Below are positions 34,877 to 45,277 of a stretch of DNA of 64,000 nt, in pieces. A model generated the notes under the pieces. That model was given only the letters and a program-made list of their open reading frames with translations. It was not told where the DNA came from and did no database searches. The DNA comes from Takakia lepidozioides (taxonomy: Eukaryota; Streptophyta; Takakiopsida; Takakiales; Takakiaceae): contig CM060731.1 in NCBI GenBank assembly GCA_030704615.1, positions 80,826,756-80,890,755 on the forward strand. Reading direction: 5' to 3'. Every line of letters starts with the position of its first letter. The first letter of the stretch is position 1. Position numbers and translations under genes: made by a program.

Positions 34877-35740
34877 TCAGCGATGGCACGCCGTCAGGGA
34901 GAAGATAAGGTGGTATGGTGGGAAGGCTTGAAGTTTGTGGGAGGTGTCGGAGAGTGCAGGGTATGGGCAGGCTGGGAGGCCAAAGGTGGAAATGGTGTGG
35001 GGGGCAGTCTGTTGGTGAGTGGAGGGGATGGGTAGTGATTCGGGGAGATAGGGGGCGAAGTGGGTAGCACGTGGCGGGCATCTTTTGGGTTGGGTTTGGG
35101 AAATATGTTGTTGGTGGGTATGCGTGAGGTAGTTGGTGTTGGTACATTTGTGGAATGCGGTGAGGAGTGTGAGATTGTGGGTGGGGTCGCATTCATCATG
35201 TGAGCCAAAGTGGTCGTCGTCCTCGATTTGCCACAAGTTATCATCAGTTGTGTAGCCAGCCCATTGGCATAGGTACCATATGAGTCTGTAGAAGTTTGGG
35301 TCTTAATACCGAGGATGGCTTCAATAACATATGCGTCTGGGTTATCTGGGTGGTCATGATGAGTTGCAGGAGTGCCGGGTGAGGGGGGAGCTGGGGTGGA
35401 AGTAGTTTGCGTAGGGGAGGGCGTATGGATGTGGACGGGAGGGGGCTGGGTGGAGTCCCTATCCGGGTGGGGAGGGGGTATAGGGGAGGTGGATATGGAT
35501 GGGGTGTCTTTAGTGTCGTGTGTACCTGAGGTTTGGGAGGCCCTAAGCATGTGGAGAATAGAGGGAGATGGACCTGATCTGTAGGCAGGCAGTAAATCGC
35601 GTTGAGTATGGGGGAAGAGTGAGCAGGGAAGGTCGCATTCAAGGGTACATGATGCGGATGGGTGGCAGAGTAGGGTATGTAGGTGCTGGATAGGCGACAA
35701 GATCCTGAAGCGTGAGCATAATTCTGCTCACGGTTAAGCA
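34877..35740 (-). pseudogene. Chromodomain with proline-rich flanks, element fragment
   Basis: On the minus strand a Pro/Thr/Ser/His-rich region (35700-35340) leads to AYVIEAILGIKTQ. After a one-base slip near 35293 it continues FYRLIWYLCQWAGYTTDDNL, then WQIEDDDHFG, then LLTAFHKC. This is the chromodomain pattern (Y-x-V-E-x-I-L, then Y-L-x-x-W-x-G-Y, then N-x-W-x-x-E). A second Pro-rich tail follows to 34877. Chromodomains bind methylated histone tails and in mobile elements guide insertion. The parent element is unclear: no integrase precedes it, and the fragment is joined at about 35742 to a LINE A fragment. Confidence 0.6.
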
Positions 35741-35741
35741 A

Positions 35742-36295
35742 TCCCCCACAATTCCCTTGATAGATTTGAAGAGAGCGTCTCTTTGGTGAGAGAACCCCGG
35801 ACAGTGTATCAGAAAATGAATAATGTCTTCAGGTTGCCCACACAACGGGCAATTGCACTCTCCTTTTCCTCTCTGCTTCTGTTTGCTTATAAAAGGTAGG
35901 CTTCCTGCCCTGAGTTTAAATTTCAGTCTAGTGCCGAGAGTGGGTAGACCCTTGAGGTCATCCAAGATATCTTCCCCCTGTCATAGACTGGAAACAAGTT
36001 CAGGGAAGTTTTTTGCCTAACTTCATTTTCATCAGACAATCTCATGGCAACAGACATGTTTGGACACTACAGCCTCTAAGTCAGATTTATCCAGCAGGGT
36101 GAAGACTTGCGGTTCCAGGTCCAAGTCCTTGAGAATCTCTTCTACTGTCTTCTGCCAGGACTTAGCCTGTTTGATAGGGCGGTGGGCGGTCCTGTTTCCA
36201 AGATATAGAGTCGATTAACTTAGGATATATGGTGTTGGACATATGTTGTAGCTGACCCCACCACTGACCTTAAACTCATCTCGTCGGGAGCTTAA
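35742..36295 (-). pseudogene. LINE family A, C-terminal fragment (minus copy)
   Basis: Starts at about 36293 with the same sequence as 10404 (CTCCCGAC, TTAAGGTCAG, GGGGTCAGCT) and reads leftward to LPTLGTRLKFKLRAGSLP, an intact CCHC finger CPLCGQPEDIIHFLIHCPGF and QRDALFKSIKGIVG. Similarity to the 10.4-kb copy ends near 35742, where the chromodomain-bearing sequence begins. Confidence 0.75.
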
Positions 36296-36339
36296 AAGAG
36301 AGGGACAGAGAAGGACAGAGAGGCACAGAGACAGACAGA

Positions 36340-38238
36340 GAGAGGGAGTGAGAGGGAGAGATCAGGAAACCAAAAATAAATAAATAATGGGGGGGGGAGT
36401 GATTGAGCAGTTGCAGCTCCTCGGTCACCCCCCCCCCCATTTTTTTTTTTTTTTTCCTTTGTTGCCCCCTCTCTCCCTCTGTCTCCTTCTCTACTGGGAA
36501 TTGGCAGTTTGCTATTATCGTGGATTTCCTGTTTTTTCATCCTCTATCGGCTTTTTCATCCATACTGGATGAGCCACCAAGATGGACACTGAATTACCTC
36601 TAGGATGGTTCTTTTGGCTTTTTCATTCATCATTTATTGACTCTCATCCATACTGGATGAGTCACCATGGAATGAAAAAATTACCTCTATGAAGGTTGCC
36701 AACAAACATCCTGTTTTTCATCCATACCAGTTGAAAAACTACTAGGATAATAATTTTTTTCTTTGACTCTTTTTATCCATTTCGGATGGTCTGGTGAGGA
36801 ATGATAAAATTACCTAGATGGAGGTAAACCGCTACCACGGATGATATTCCCTATTATTTCATCCTGACATAAGTGATCTGTTTATGGATGATGTGATTAT
36901 GGCCTGGAATTGATATTTACTACCCCTAATTATGATTAATTACGGTGGAAACCCTAACCCCTACCCTAAAACCTATTTTTAACCCTGCTGCGGATGAAAT
37001 CCGTCAAGGTATAAGGATGTGTTCTACTGTTTTTCATCCCCGGATAAAAATCGGGGGACAAAAAAACCCTATGTTGTCTCTCCCGCTGTCAGAAGCACGC
37101 GATGTGCTTCTGAGCTCGCGGGGAGAGTGTTATGGCGGACGTGCTTCGGTGGCTGCCCCGTTTGTGGTGTCGTACCCATGTTGGACGAGCGCTTGAGGAG
37201 GCGCGAAGGCGGCGCCTTGTCTCTCTTGCAGCGGGAAACACCGTTGTGAATGCATTTCCCTCCTCTGGCTTCTTAAGATTAGCAAGGGCATTTGTGCTGG
37301 GAAGTATCTCTCCCTCTTTTCTAGTGTCTTACGACTGTGCCTGCTTTGCTTCATTGCTTATGTGCTTTGTGGAGGCGGCTTACTGCGGGTGGTGATGGCG
37401 CATAACCCTCTTCCCCAATCGCTTAAGGTGCCTTTGGAGTTTAGGGATTCTCATGTTCTTATCTTTTTCTCTTGCTTTTGAGTTTCTTAGTTGACATCGA
37501 TGACAAGTGTGAGGGTTTGTGATTCACCTGGGGTTCCACAATCCTCACTAATCTGTTGATTTTATGGGGGTTTGTGATGGGACCAGGTGAGGATCCTCAC
37601 CTACTTTGAAGTTTCTTGAACATGCAGATTGGGATATGGGCTAAGGAGACCTGTGGGTTATTGCGTTGTGAGGCTGTTGCCTGCAACCCCGATTTCAACC
37701 CGACTGCTCCTGGTTTGGCATGCTACAGCCTGTGTTTTGGCCTTTGTCGTTCTGCCGTCGATGCGCAGCTCGGCCTGTCTGGCCTATTTCCTGAGGCCTG
37801 CATACAAACCATACCCTACATTTTGATCTTTGACAGCAGGGCCTGTGGATTATTGAGCTAGGTTGTAAGTTCTTTTGGCCAAAGAGGATCTGGTTTTAGG
37901 TGGTACATGTTTTGGATGGTTTTGGATCTCTATGGACATAGTGGCCTTGAATGTTATGGCGGTAGCCTGATAAGGCACCGACCTGCTGATTTTCGGGCCT
38001 GTTTCTGATGTGTAATGGATCATAGTGAGGTGTTATTTGCATGCTTTAGCACGGACCTCTTGAAGGATGATGATGGTATGCTGCAATGAGATCCTACCTA
38101 TAGTTTTGGCTTTGTCATGACATTAGGCCTATGACCTGCAATCTGGTTTTTTATATGCAAAAGAGGCTGGATCTCGGTTGTTCAAGTTGCATGCATGTAC
38201 AAGTCTTGAATTTGCAATATGATAGGTTGGATTCACAT
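36340..38238. repeat. 1.9-kb direct repeat, copy A
   Basis: Colinear with 38910-40868 from GAGGGAGAGATCAGGAAAC to TTGAATTxGCAAT...ATTCACAT, with substitutions, small indels and one additional block around 37,086-37,120. Contains repeated TTCATCC-ATAC-CGGATGAA palindromes in its first third and an ATG-rich GC segment (37,040-37,400) with a short open frame ending NPLPQSLK. No protein family was recognised. Spacing of the two copies suggests LTRs of a deletion derivative, but termini and target duplications are not clear. Confidence 0.8.
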
Positions 38239-38830
38239 TACCTTGACACCTTGTATGATCACATGTCTCGGGGTGAATACAAATGATATGGAATCAATTT
38301 CATCATGCCCAAGTAGGACTGCTTGGTGGCATATTGTGATTCTGACAAATTGCAGGCTGGTCCTTATGCCTTGGCTGATGCATGACCTGCCATAATTAAT
38401 GGCTGAAAAGATAAGATGCTGCAACCTGTAGGTCATGTCCAAGATGTATGCGTGAAAACGTGTCTTGAAATGGTAATAGGGCAGGTTGGACCATGGTACC
38501 TTGCCCTTTGCATGACCTCAACACTTTTTGTGCTCCTTCAATACATGACCTGTTGGTAAGGTATGTGTGCAGGCTGAACCAAGAGGCCTTGTAGCTTGCA
38601 CAGGGGCAGCAATATCTTGTCTTGTCCCACACAAGAATAAACCCTGCCCTCCCACCCTATTCTATCTTGGTTGATTGGGTGGTGTCATTTGGGATGATTT
38701 GACAAGACTGGAAGTGTGAGATAGTGCCCTATCTAGGGCTGTTTATGTCTTTAATTGACAATGACCCTAGTTGGTCTTGTCCATGTCTTGACATGACATG
38801 AATATCTTCCCTCTCCTTCTCTCTCCCACT
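38239..38830 (+). repeat. Element G repeat R2, plus-strand copy
   Basis: Matches the reverse complement of 23690-23095. It lies between the two 1.9-kb direct repeats. A shorter third piece of the same family (GTCTTGTCCATGTCTCGACA, TATCTTCCCTCTC) is at about 42,850-42,905. Confidence 0.75.
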
Positions 38831-38909
38831 CTCTTTTTAACTTTTTCTACCCCCGCTCTCCCTCTGTGGTTTGTTTTCTTTTGTGAGCAGTACAAAAGAG
38901 AGTAGAGAG

Positions 38910-40868
38910 AGAGAGGGAGAGAGGGAGAGATCAGGAAACAAAAATAAAATAAAATAAAATAAAATTTGGGGGGGGGGGGAGGGAGGGGAGGGGAGTGGAG
39001 TGGAGTGACTGAGCAGCTACACTCTTGATGATCCATCACGATGTTCTTATGTCACGCCTCAGTGGGACCCTAGGATGCAGTTACTAGACAACTGTTTCTT
39101 TGATGCCCCCTCTCTCCCTCTGTCTCCATCTCTCCTGGGAACCGGCAGGTTATTATCAGTATTGATTTCCTATTTTTTCATCCATACCGGATGAAGTTTT
39201 GACAAAATTTCATTCATATTGGATGAGCCACCAGGATGGACATTGAATTCCTGTTAGGATGATTTTTTGGTTTTTTCATTCCTCTTTTGTTGACTCTCAT
39301 CCATACCGGATGAGTCACCAAGGAATGAAAAATTACCTTTATGAGGGTTGCCAACAACATCCTATTTTTCATCCATACCGGATGAAAAACTACCAGGATA
39401 ATATTTTTTCATTCCTCTTTCATTGACTCTTTTTTATCCATACCGGGTGGTCTGGTGAGGAATGATGAATTACGTAGGTGGAGGTAAACCGCTGCCATGG
39501 ATGATATTCCCTACTTTTCATCCTGACAAGTGATCTGTTTATGGATGACGAGTACAGATGATTATGGCCTGGAATTGATTTTAACTACCACTAATTATGA
39601 TTAATTACGGTGTGAAACCCTAACCCCTACCCTAAAACCTATTTTTAACTCTGCTATGGATGAAATCCGTCAGGATAGAAGGATGTGTTTTACTATTTTT
39701 CATCCTTCACGGATGAAAAATCGGGCCAAAAAACCCTATGCTGTCTCTCCCGCGGGGAGAGTGTTATGGCAGACGTGCTTTGGTGGCCGCCCTGTTTGTG
39801 GTGTCGTACCCGTGTTGGGCGAGCGCCTGGGGATGTGCGAAGGCGGCGCCTTGTCTCTCTAGCAGCGGGAAACACTGCTGTGAATGCAGTGGCACATTCC
39901 CTCCTCTAGCTTTTAATTTTAGCAGTGGCATTTGTGCTGGGAAGTCTCTCTCCCTCCCTTCTATTGCCTTGCGAGTTTGCTTGCTTTGCTTCATTGCTCA
40001 TGTGCTTTGTGGAGGCGACTTGCCGCGGGTGGTGATGGCGCATAACCCTCTTCCCCAATCGCTTAAGATGCCTTTGGAGTTTAGGGATCCTTGTGTTCTT
40101 ATCTTCTTCTCTTGCTTTTCAGATTCTTAGTTGACATCGATGACAAGTATGAGGGTTTGTGATTCACCTGGAGTTCCACAATCCTCACTAATCTGTTGAT
40201 TTTGTGGGGGCTTATGATGGGACCAGGTGAGGATCCTCACTTACTTTAAAATTTCTTGAGCATGCACTTGGGGATATGGGTTGAGGAGACATGTAAGTTA
40301 TGGCGCCTTGAAGTGGCTGCTGCCTGCAGCCCCGAATTCAACCCGACTGCTCCTGGTTTGGCATGCTACAGCCTATGTTTTGGCTTTTGTTGTTCTGTCG
40401 TCGATGGGGCAGTTCGACCTGTCTGTCTCCTAAGGCCTGCATACAGACCATACCTTATCTTCTGATCCTTGACAGCAGGGCCTGTGGATTAATGAGCTAG
40501 GTTGTAATTTCCATAGAGGATCTGGTTTTATGGGGGCTGCCTTGGTGGGTTTGGGACTCTAAAGACGTGGTGGCCTTGAATGTTATGGCGACAGCCTGAT
40601 AAGGCACCGACCTGCTCTTTTTTGAGCCTGTTTCTGGTGTGTAATGGATCATAGTGAGGTGTTCTTTGCAAGCATTAGCATGGACCTCTTGAAGGATGAG
40701 GATGGTAAGTTGAAATGGAATCCTACCTATAGTTTTGGCCATGTCATGACATCAGGCCTATGATCTGCAATATGAGTTTTTTATGTGCCAAAGAGGCTGG
40801 ATCTCGGTTGTTCAAGTTGGTTGTGTGTACAAGTCTTGAATTCGCAATTTGACAGGCTGAATTCACAT
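38910..40868. repeat. 1.9-kb direct repeat, copy B
   Basis: Second copy of the 36340-38238 repeat. It contains five TTCATCC/GGATGAA palindromes between 39,178 and 39,450 and one at 39,697-39,718. Homology to copy A ends at ATTCACAT (40868), after which unrelated ACTAGTC-rich sequence follows. Confidence 0.8.
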
Positions 40869-41041
40869 GTCGTGCGCATACATATCGCTACACAACTACA
40901 TTGTTGTCCAAAACCACACAATACATGTGCACACCACACACTAGTATACCACTAGTCCACCACTAGTCCAGCCACTAGGGTACAACTAGTCAGTCACTAG
41001 GCTGCCACTATGCTGCCCACTATGGCAGTCACTAGTCCACA

Positions 41042-41082
41042 CAATGATAAAGAAGAAGAATACAAGCACAAGCTCATGCGAG
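41042..41082 (+). repeat. Isolated 40-bp piece of the Ty3-like terminal repeat
   Basis: AATGATAAAGAAGAAGAATA followed by CAAGCACAAGCTCATGCGAG is identical or nearly identical to 27093-27133 and 34290-34330 inside the two terminal repeats. The flanks are unrelated, so only this core was moved or kept. Confidence 0.8.
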
Positions 41083-41282
41083 TAGTATGTGTAAGGCTCA
41101 TCGGGTCCAAAAAGGGGAAGGGGTTGTTTAGGTCCCGGTTATCAGCGTCACGTCCGTCCGTCACGTCAGGTTCGGGGAATATTCTGGTAAAAATAGTAGC
41201 AAGTAAAATGCTGTCACTTAAGCAGCCACGTCGCCGACACGGTGGCGGTGACAAATACATTTTGAAAATTAACAAAATGAAC

Positions 41283-42170
41283 GCGATCGCCAATTATGGC
41301 GGTCGCTTTGTTTTTCGAAATTAAAAAGAAATAGCGATCGCCGTATTGGCGGTCGTTTCAATTTTTTCTTAAAAAAAAGCAAGATTGGCGGTCACTCTGG
41401 CGGTCGCTTTATTTTTCGAAATAGAAAAAGAAATAGCAACCGCCATATTGGCGGTCGCTTCAATTTTTTTTATAAAAAAAACAAGATTGGCGGTCGCACT
41501 GGCGGTCGCTTTATTTTTCGAATTAAAAAAACAAATAGCGACCGCTATCTTGGCGGTCACTTCAATTTATTTTTATAAAAAAAAAAAGATTGGCGGTCGC
41601 TTTGGCGGTCGCTTAATTTAAAAAAGAAAATAAGCGACTACCGTATTGGCGGTCGCACAATTTTGTAAATATGTACAGAACAAGCCCATATGGCGGTCGG
41701 ATAATTTCAAAAATGTAAAAGAAAACAGCGACCGCCATTGGGCGGTCGCTTAATTAAAAAAAAATATAGAAAAACAAACGACCGCCATATGGCGGTCGGT
41801 AAATTTAAATTATATATAAAAAAACAAGCGACATATGAAAATAAAAGCGACCGCCACACCGGTGGTCGCTTGTTTTAAAACAGTACAATATTTGCGACCA
41901 CCAAACCGGCGGTCGCGTCAATTTTAAAACATATATTAAGTTTAAGCGACCGCCAGCCTGGAGGTCGCTTAAACTTGAAAATATAAAGATTAAAAGCGAC
42001 CGCCTTACTGGCTGTCGCGTTTTTAAAAAATAAATAAAAATAAAAACGACCACCATATTGGCGGTCGCTTTACTTTAAATATATTAACAAATGAAGCGAC
42101 CGCCATACCAGCAGTTGCATTATATTTTGAAATAAAAAATAATAGCGACCGCCATACGGGCGGTCGCTCC
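41283..42170. repeat. Palindrome array 1: GCGACCGCC / GGCGGTCGC hairpins
   Basis: About 18 units in 890 bp. A typical unit is a 9-bp inverted repeat GCGACCGCC-loop-GGCGGTCGC with a 4-7 nt loop, separated by 25-40 bp of almost pure A/T. Some units have degenerate arms or two right arms in a row (near 41389, 41488, 41590). GC arms against AT spacers give an alternating composition unlike anything else nearby except the array at 60.6-62.3 kb. No coding sense was seen. Confidence 0.9.
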
Positions 42171-43540
42171 ATGGGGAGTAAATCTAGCAAGGTGAACAAG
42201 AATTTCCGCTTTGAACTGTTGCTAATGTCACATTTAAAACATACACAGAAATGGGATACATGACTGGGTTCTGTTTGGATGAACATTAATGTGACTCATA
42301 TAGTGAGGCGGATCTTTATATAGGAGGCCATATGGTGTGGCAGCCATTGGGCTCTAGGCCAAGTATGTTGTTTATTGCAAGCCCTATGTTTTTCTGGATT
42401 TCTTTACAGTTTGTGATAATTAGTTATCAGTTGCTGCTCAAAACCTTTTGAATCCACTTATACACTGGCCCCAAACTGAAACCAGGTCTTGGGGCAAAAA
42501 ACAAGATGTGTGGACATTCCCTTCATGTGTAAATGGTTTAGACACTGTTTACTGCTCTAATCTGGCCATTATGTTATATAAAAATTGGAACTACTTCTCC
42601 AGTTTATTAATGTGAGCATAAACATGATCTTTCTGCTATGAACTGTTTCTAATATTCCATCTGAAGCATACCCTTGATTGGGTCCCTGTCTGTCTGAAGC
42701 GGATGTTTATATAATCCCACCCCCCCACCAAGAGATTTCATGAACTGTGGGATCTGTTATATGTCATCAGACTGGTTTATGAATGAAGAGTGATTGATAG
42801 TGCCTCGTTATGAGGCTCATTTGTCGTAAAAATTTACAAGAACCTTGTTTGGTCTTGTCCATGTCTCGACAAGACATTTTATCTTCCCTCTCTTTTGTGC
42901 TGCTCACAAAAAAAAACTTTCAAATCCAAGAATAGCAGCAAGCCCTAACCAGCAGGCCAGCTAAGCAAAGCACCTCTCCCTACCTATAGGGAAGACTAAT
43001 ATACTCTTCGAAGGATTCTCAATTCCAGGTGTACCCAAGCATCCTTGGATTTGATGCAGCAAGTTGGAATCAGACCTCACACGTCTTTTTAGAGATTATG
43101 CGCCCAGCAACATAATTCAGTCATCCCGACTCTGGCAATTGATTGATATATCATCTGATCAAGAGAATGGAGCTTTGCAACACTGACCGCACCTCAGGCT
43201 CCACGTTGATAATGTTATGTGATAGATCTTCATGGCTTCACATGATCTTTATGTATCAGACACCTCTTGCCGACCACCTCTTCCTGGGACGGAACGCCAG
43301 GTGATTACTAACCCACGTCCCTGAGAACTCACAAAATAACTGCTGATATTATCTCAAATTGATATCCTACAAGACTTTTTGTAAGATTGGAGACCAGTGG
43401 AGTTCAGCAGTCAACATTTGAAATGGAGGAATGGTCCTGAGAGCCTCTGCTGGTAGATTCATCAGCTTATGGGATCCCGAACACCAAATGCTATCATCAA
43501 ATGTTACATCAGAAACAAGCTCAAGACATTGTTGCAAACT
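42171..43540. other. No gene; contains a degenerate duplication
   Basis: Segments 42,190-42,330 and 42,600-42,730 are diverged copies of each other (shared TGAACTGTT, AATGTxxxAT, GCGGATxTTTATATA). The rest, including a piece of element G at 42,850, is unassigned. Confidence 0.4.
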
Positions 43541-44080
43541 TTAACGAAGATTCAATTGTAAAGAAACAACCACTCCTATCACAGATCCAAGTAGCAGGCC
43601 TGGCATCAGAGGGCCGGCCGCCCGGTACATAGGTCCTACAATTGGAAGCTTTTTAGCAGTCAAGTGAGCACAAAGGACACCAATGCTTCCTATGGGAACA
43701 TAGACGGCCAGCCTATGGCATGCCGTTGTCAAACCCATGTCTCTAAATAAAGTGGTGGCAAAGACGCGAAAATCCTCCAGAACCAAAATCTTCCTCCCTC
43801 CATCAAAAAACCTTTCTTTCTGAATTGCACCGTCAACGTCAACCTGTGTTGGAGGATGCGGGAGCCATCTCTCCTTGTACCGAGAGACAACATCATCTTC
43901 GTCAGAAACAATTTTTTCATAAACTCGCACAGAGGCGTCGAGAAGCTGATAGCCCTGGAGACCTGGGAAAGCATGCTGAGAAAGGCCCATACACTCTTCA
44001 AAGCTCGTTTCTACTGCTACTTGAAAGGCAGAAGAGCTTTCCAAAGTCACTTCAATCCTTTTCGACGGGGATCCTCCCAT
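43541..44080 (-). CDS. Conserved plant protein of unknown function, 179 aa, single exon
   Basis: Intact open frame from ATG 44080 to stop 43541. The N terminus MGGSPSKR fits an N-myristoylation signal (Gly2, Ser6). FEECMGLSQHAFPGLQGYQL is followed by a basic, Trp-containing RYKERWLPHPPTQVDVDGAI, and a C-terminal third of Gly/Ala/Leu-rich hydrophobic segments (YVPIGSIGVLCAHL, PGLLLGSVIGVVVSLQL). I recognise the SQHAFPG and WxPxPP patterns from unnamed plant proteins but know no function. Membrane association through acylation or the hydrophobic tail is an inference. It is transcribed away from NAP1, with 1.2 kb between the two start codons. Confidence 0.7.
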   Translation of the reverse strand: MGGSPSKRIEVTLESSSAFQVAVETSFEECMGLSQHAFPGLQGYQLLDASVRVYEKIVSDEDDVVSRYKERWLPHPPTQVDVDGAIQKERFFDGGRKILVLEDFRVFATTLFRDMGLTTACHRLAVYVPIGSIGVLCAHLTAKKLPIVGPMYRAAGPLMPGLLLGSVIGVVVSLQLNLR

Positions 44081-45277
44081 TGCAGTAAACTCTCTTTGTC
44101 CTCTCTCTCACTGGTGATTATTGGACTTTAGATCGTTTTGCAACAACAGCAACGATCATGTCACTCTCTTAATCCTCCATAAAAGTTGTCGGCGGTGATG
44201 TAAACCTTGTAACCGTACAAGGTCACTCTGTGCTAATCTCGAGGAGAACAAGGAGACACGGACGGATACGTCATCACTGTACCTAATCGCTCGGCACAAA
44301 GAAGAGCGCGTGTTGAAGCTGAGAGGGGAAGGGAACTAAAGAACATCCAGTGTAGAGAAGAAGTGCAAACAAAACCAATCTGATCCCCAAACGAATCAGA
44401 ACGTGGTCCGACAAAGACAGCACAGACCCCCCGGCCACCAGCACATTAGAGCCAAATGTGAAATTGCAACTGTAGCACCACACCGATGCAAGGACGCACC
44501 AGTTAACATAAAACTCAATTAGAGCCGATACAGGCACTGCAGAGACAATCCAGAACACGAAAATCTTCACCACTGCACAGATAATCCCTCGCAACAACAA
44601 TAACCACAACAACCTAGACCGATTCTTCCTCCATTCCCTCCCCTCCTCTGCTTGCACCCCGCACCGACATGGCGAGCGAGAGTCTTGGTGCAGACGAATC
44701 TACCCCACCGATAAAACAATATTCACCTAACACGCGATAGGACCCCTCAATTGCGGTGCTTATCTCGACGATGCTCGTGAGGTATGATCTCGAGAGCATC
44801 AGTAGGGTTCAACTGTTTTACTAATCCAAATGTTTTTTGAAAAAACTTAAAATCTCTCTAGAATAATGAATTATTCTTATTTTTAGACAGTTTACCACGA
44901 TTTGGCAAGAGCCATAATACAATGCAAAGCAGAGGGATAAAAATAAAAATTATATAGGAATAATTATCTGCTGCAATATTGATGAGAAAAGAAGAGGTGG
45001 GAGGAAGGAGTGACCGGGAGTAGGCGGTGAGGGGGCTTGAAACGGGCGCGGGTACAGAGGGGGCAGTGAGTGGAGCAGGGCGCCCGACCCGTGCCCACGC
45101 GCGTGACGGCGCCTCCTTGCTCTCGCTAGGGCGTGAGAGTATTTGCTTGTGCGGGAAAAATTTGTGTGCAGTCGGGTTGGCCTTGGTAGGAATCAAGAGC
45201 GTAGCGTGAGGGATTGAGTCGGAAATAAGGAAGGAGCGGAGAGGGGGTAGAGGAGTGTTTCTTTGGGGAAGAGTAGG
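44081..45277. promoter_or_regulatory. Divergent intergenic region between the 179-aa gene and NAP1
   Basis: About 1.2 kb separating two genes pointing away from each other. The part next to NAP1 (45,000-45,270) is GC-rich with GGCG/GGGCG runs, as in a 5' UTR or CpG-rich promoter. No clear TATA box was assigned. A bidirectional promoter is possible but not shown. Confidence 0.35.

Noticed and set aside
41283-42170. CRISPR array, because of regularly spaced palindromic repeats
   Set aside because: Spacers are low-complexity A/T and similar to one another, repeats vary, the context is a plant nuclear genome and no cas genes are present.
44283-44657. 124-codon minus frame with several hydrophobic segments (membrane protein)
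   Set aside because: Leu/Val-rich by composition, no family resemblance, sits in the divergent intergenic region; not supported as a gene.
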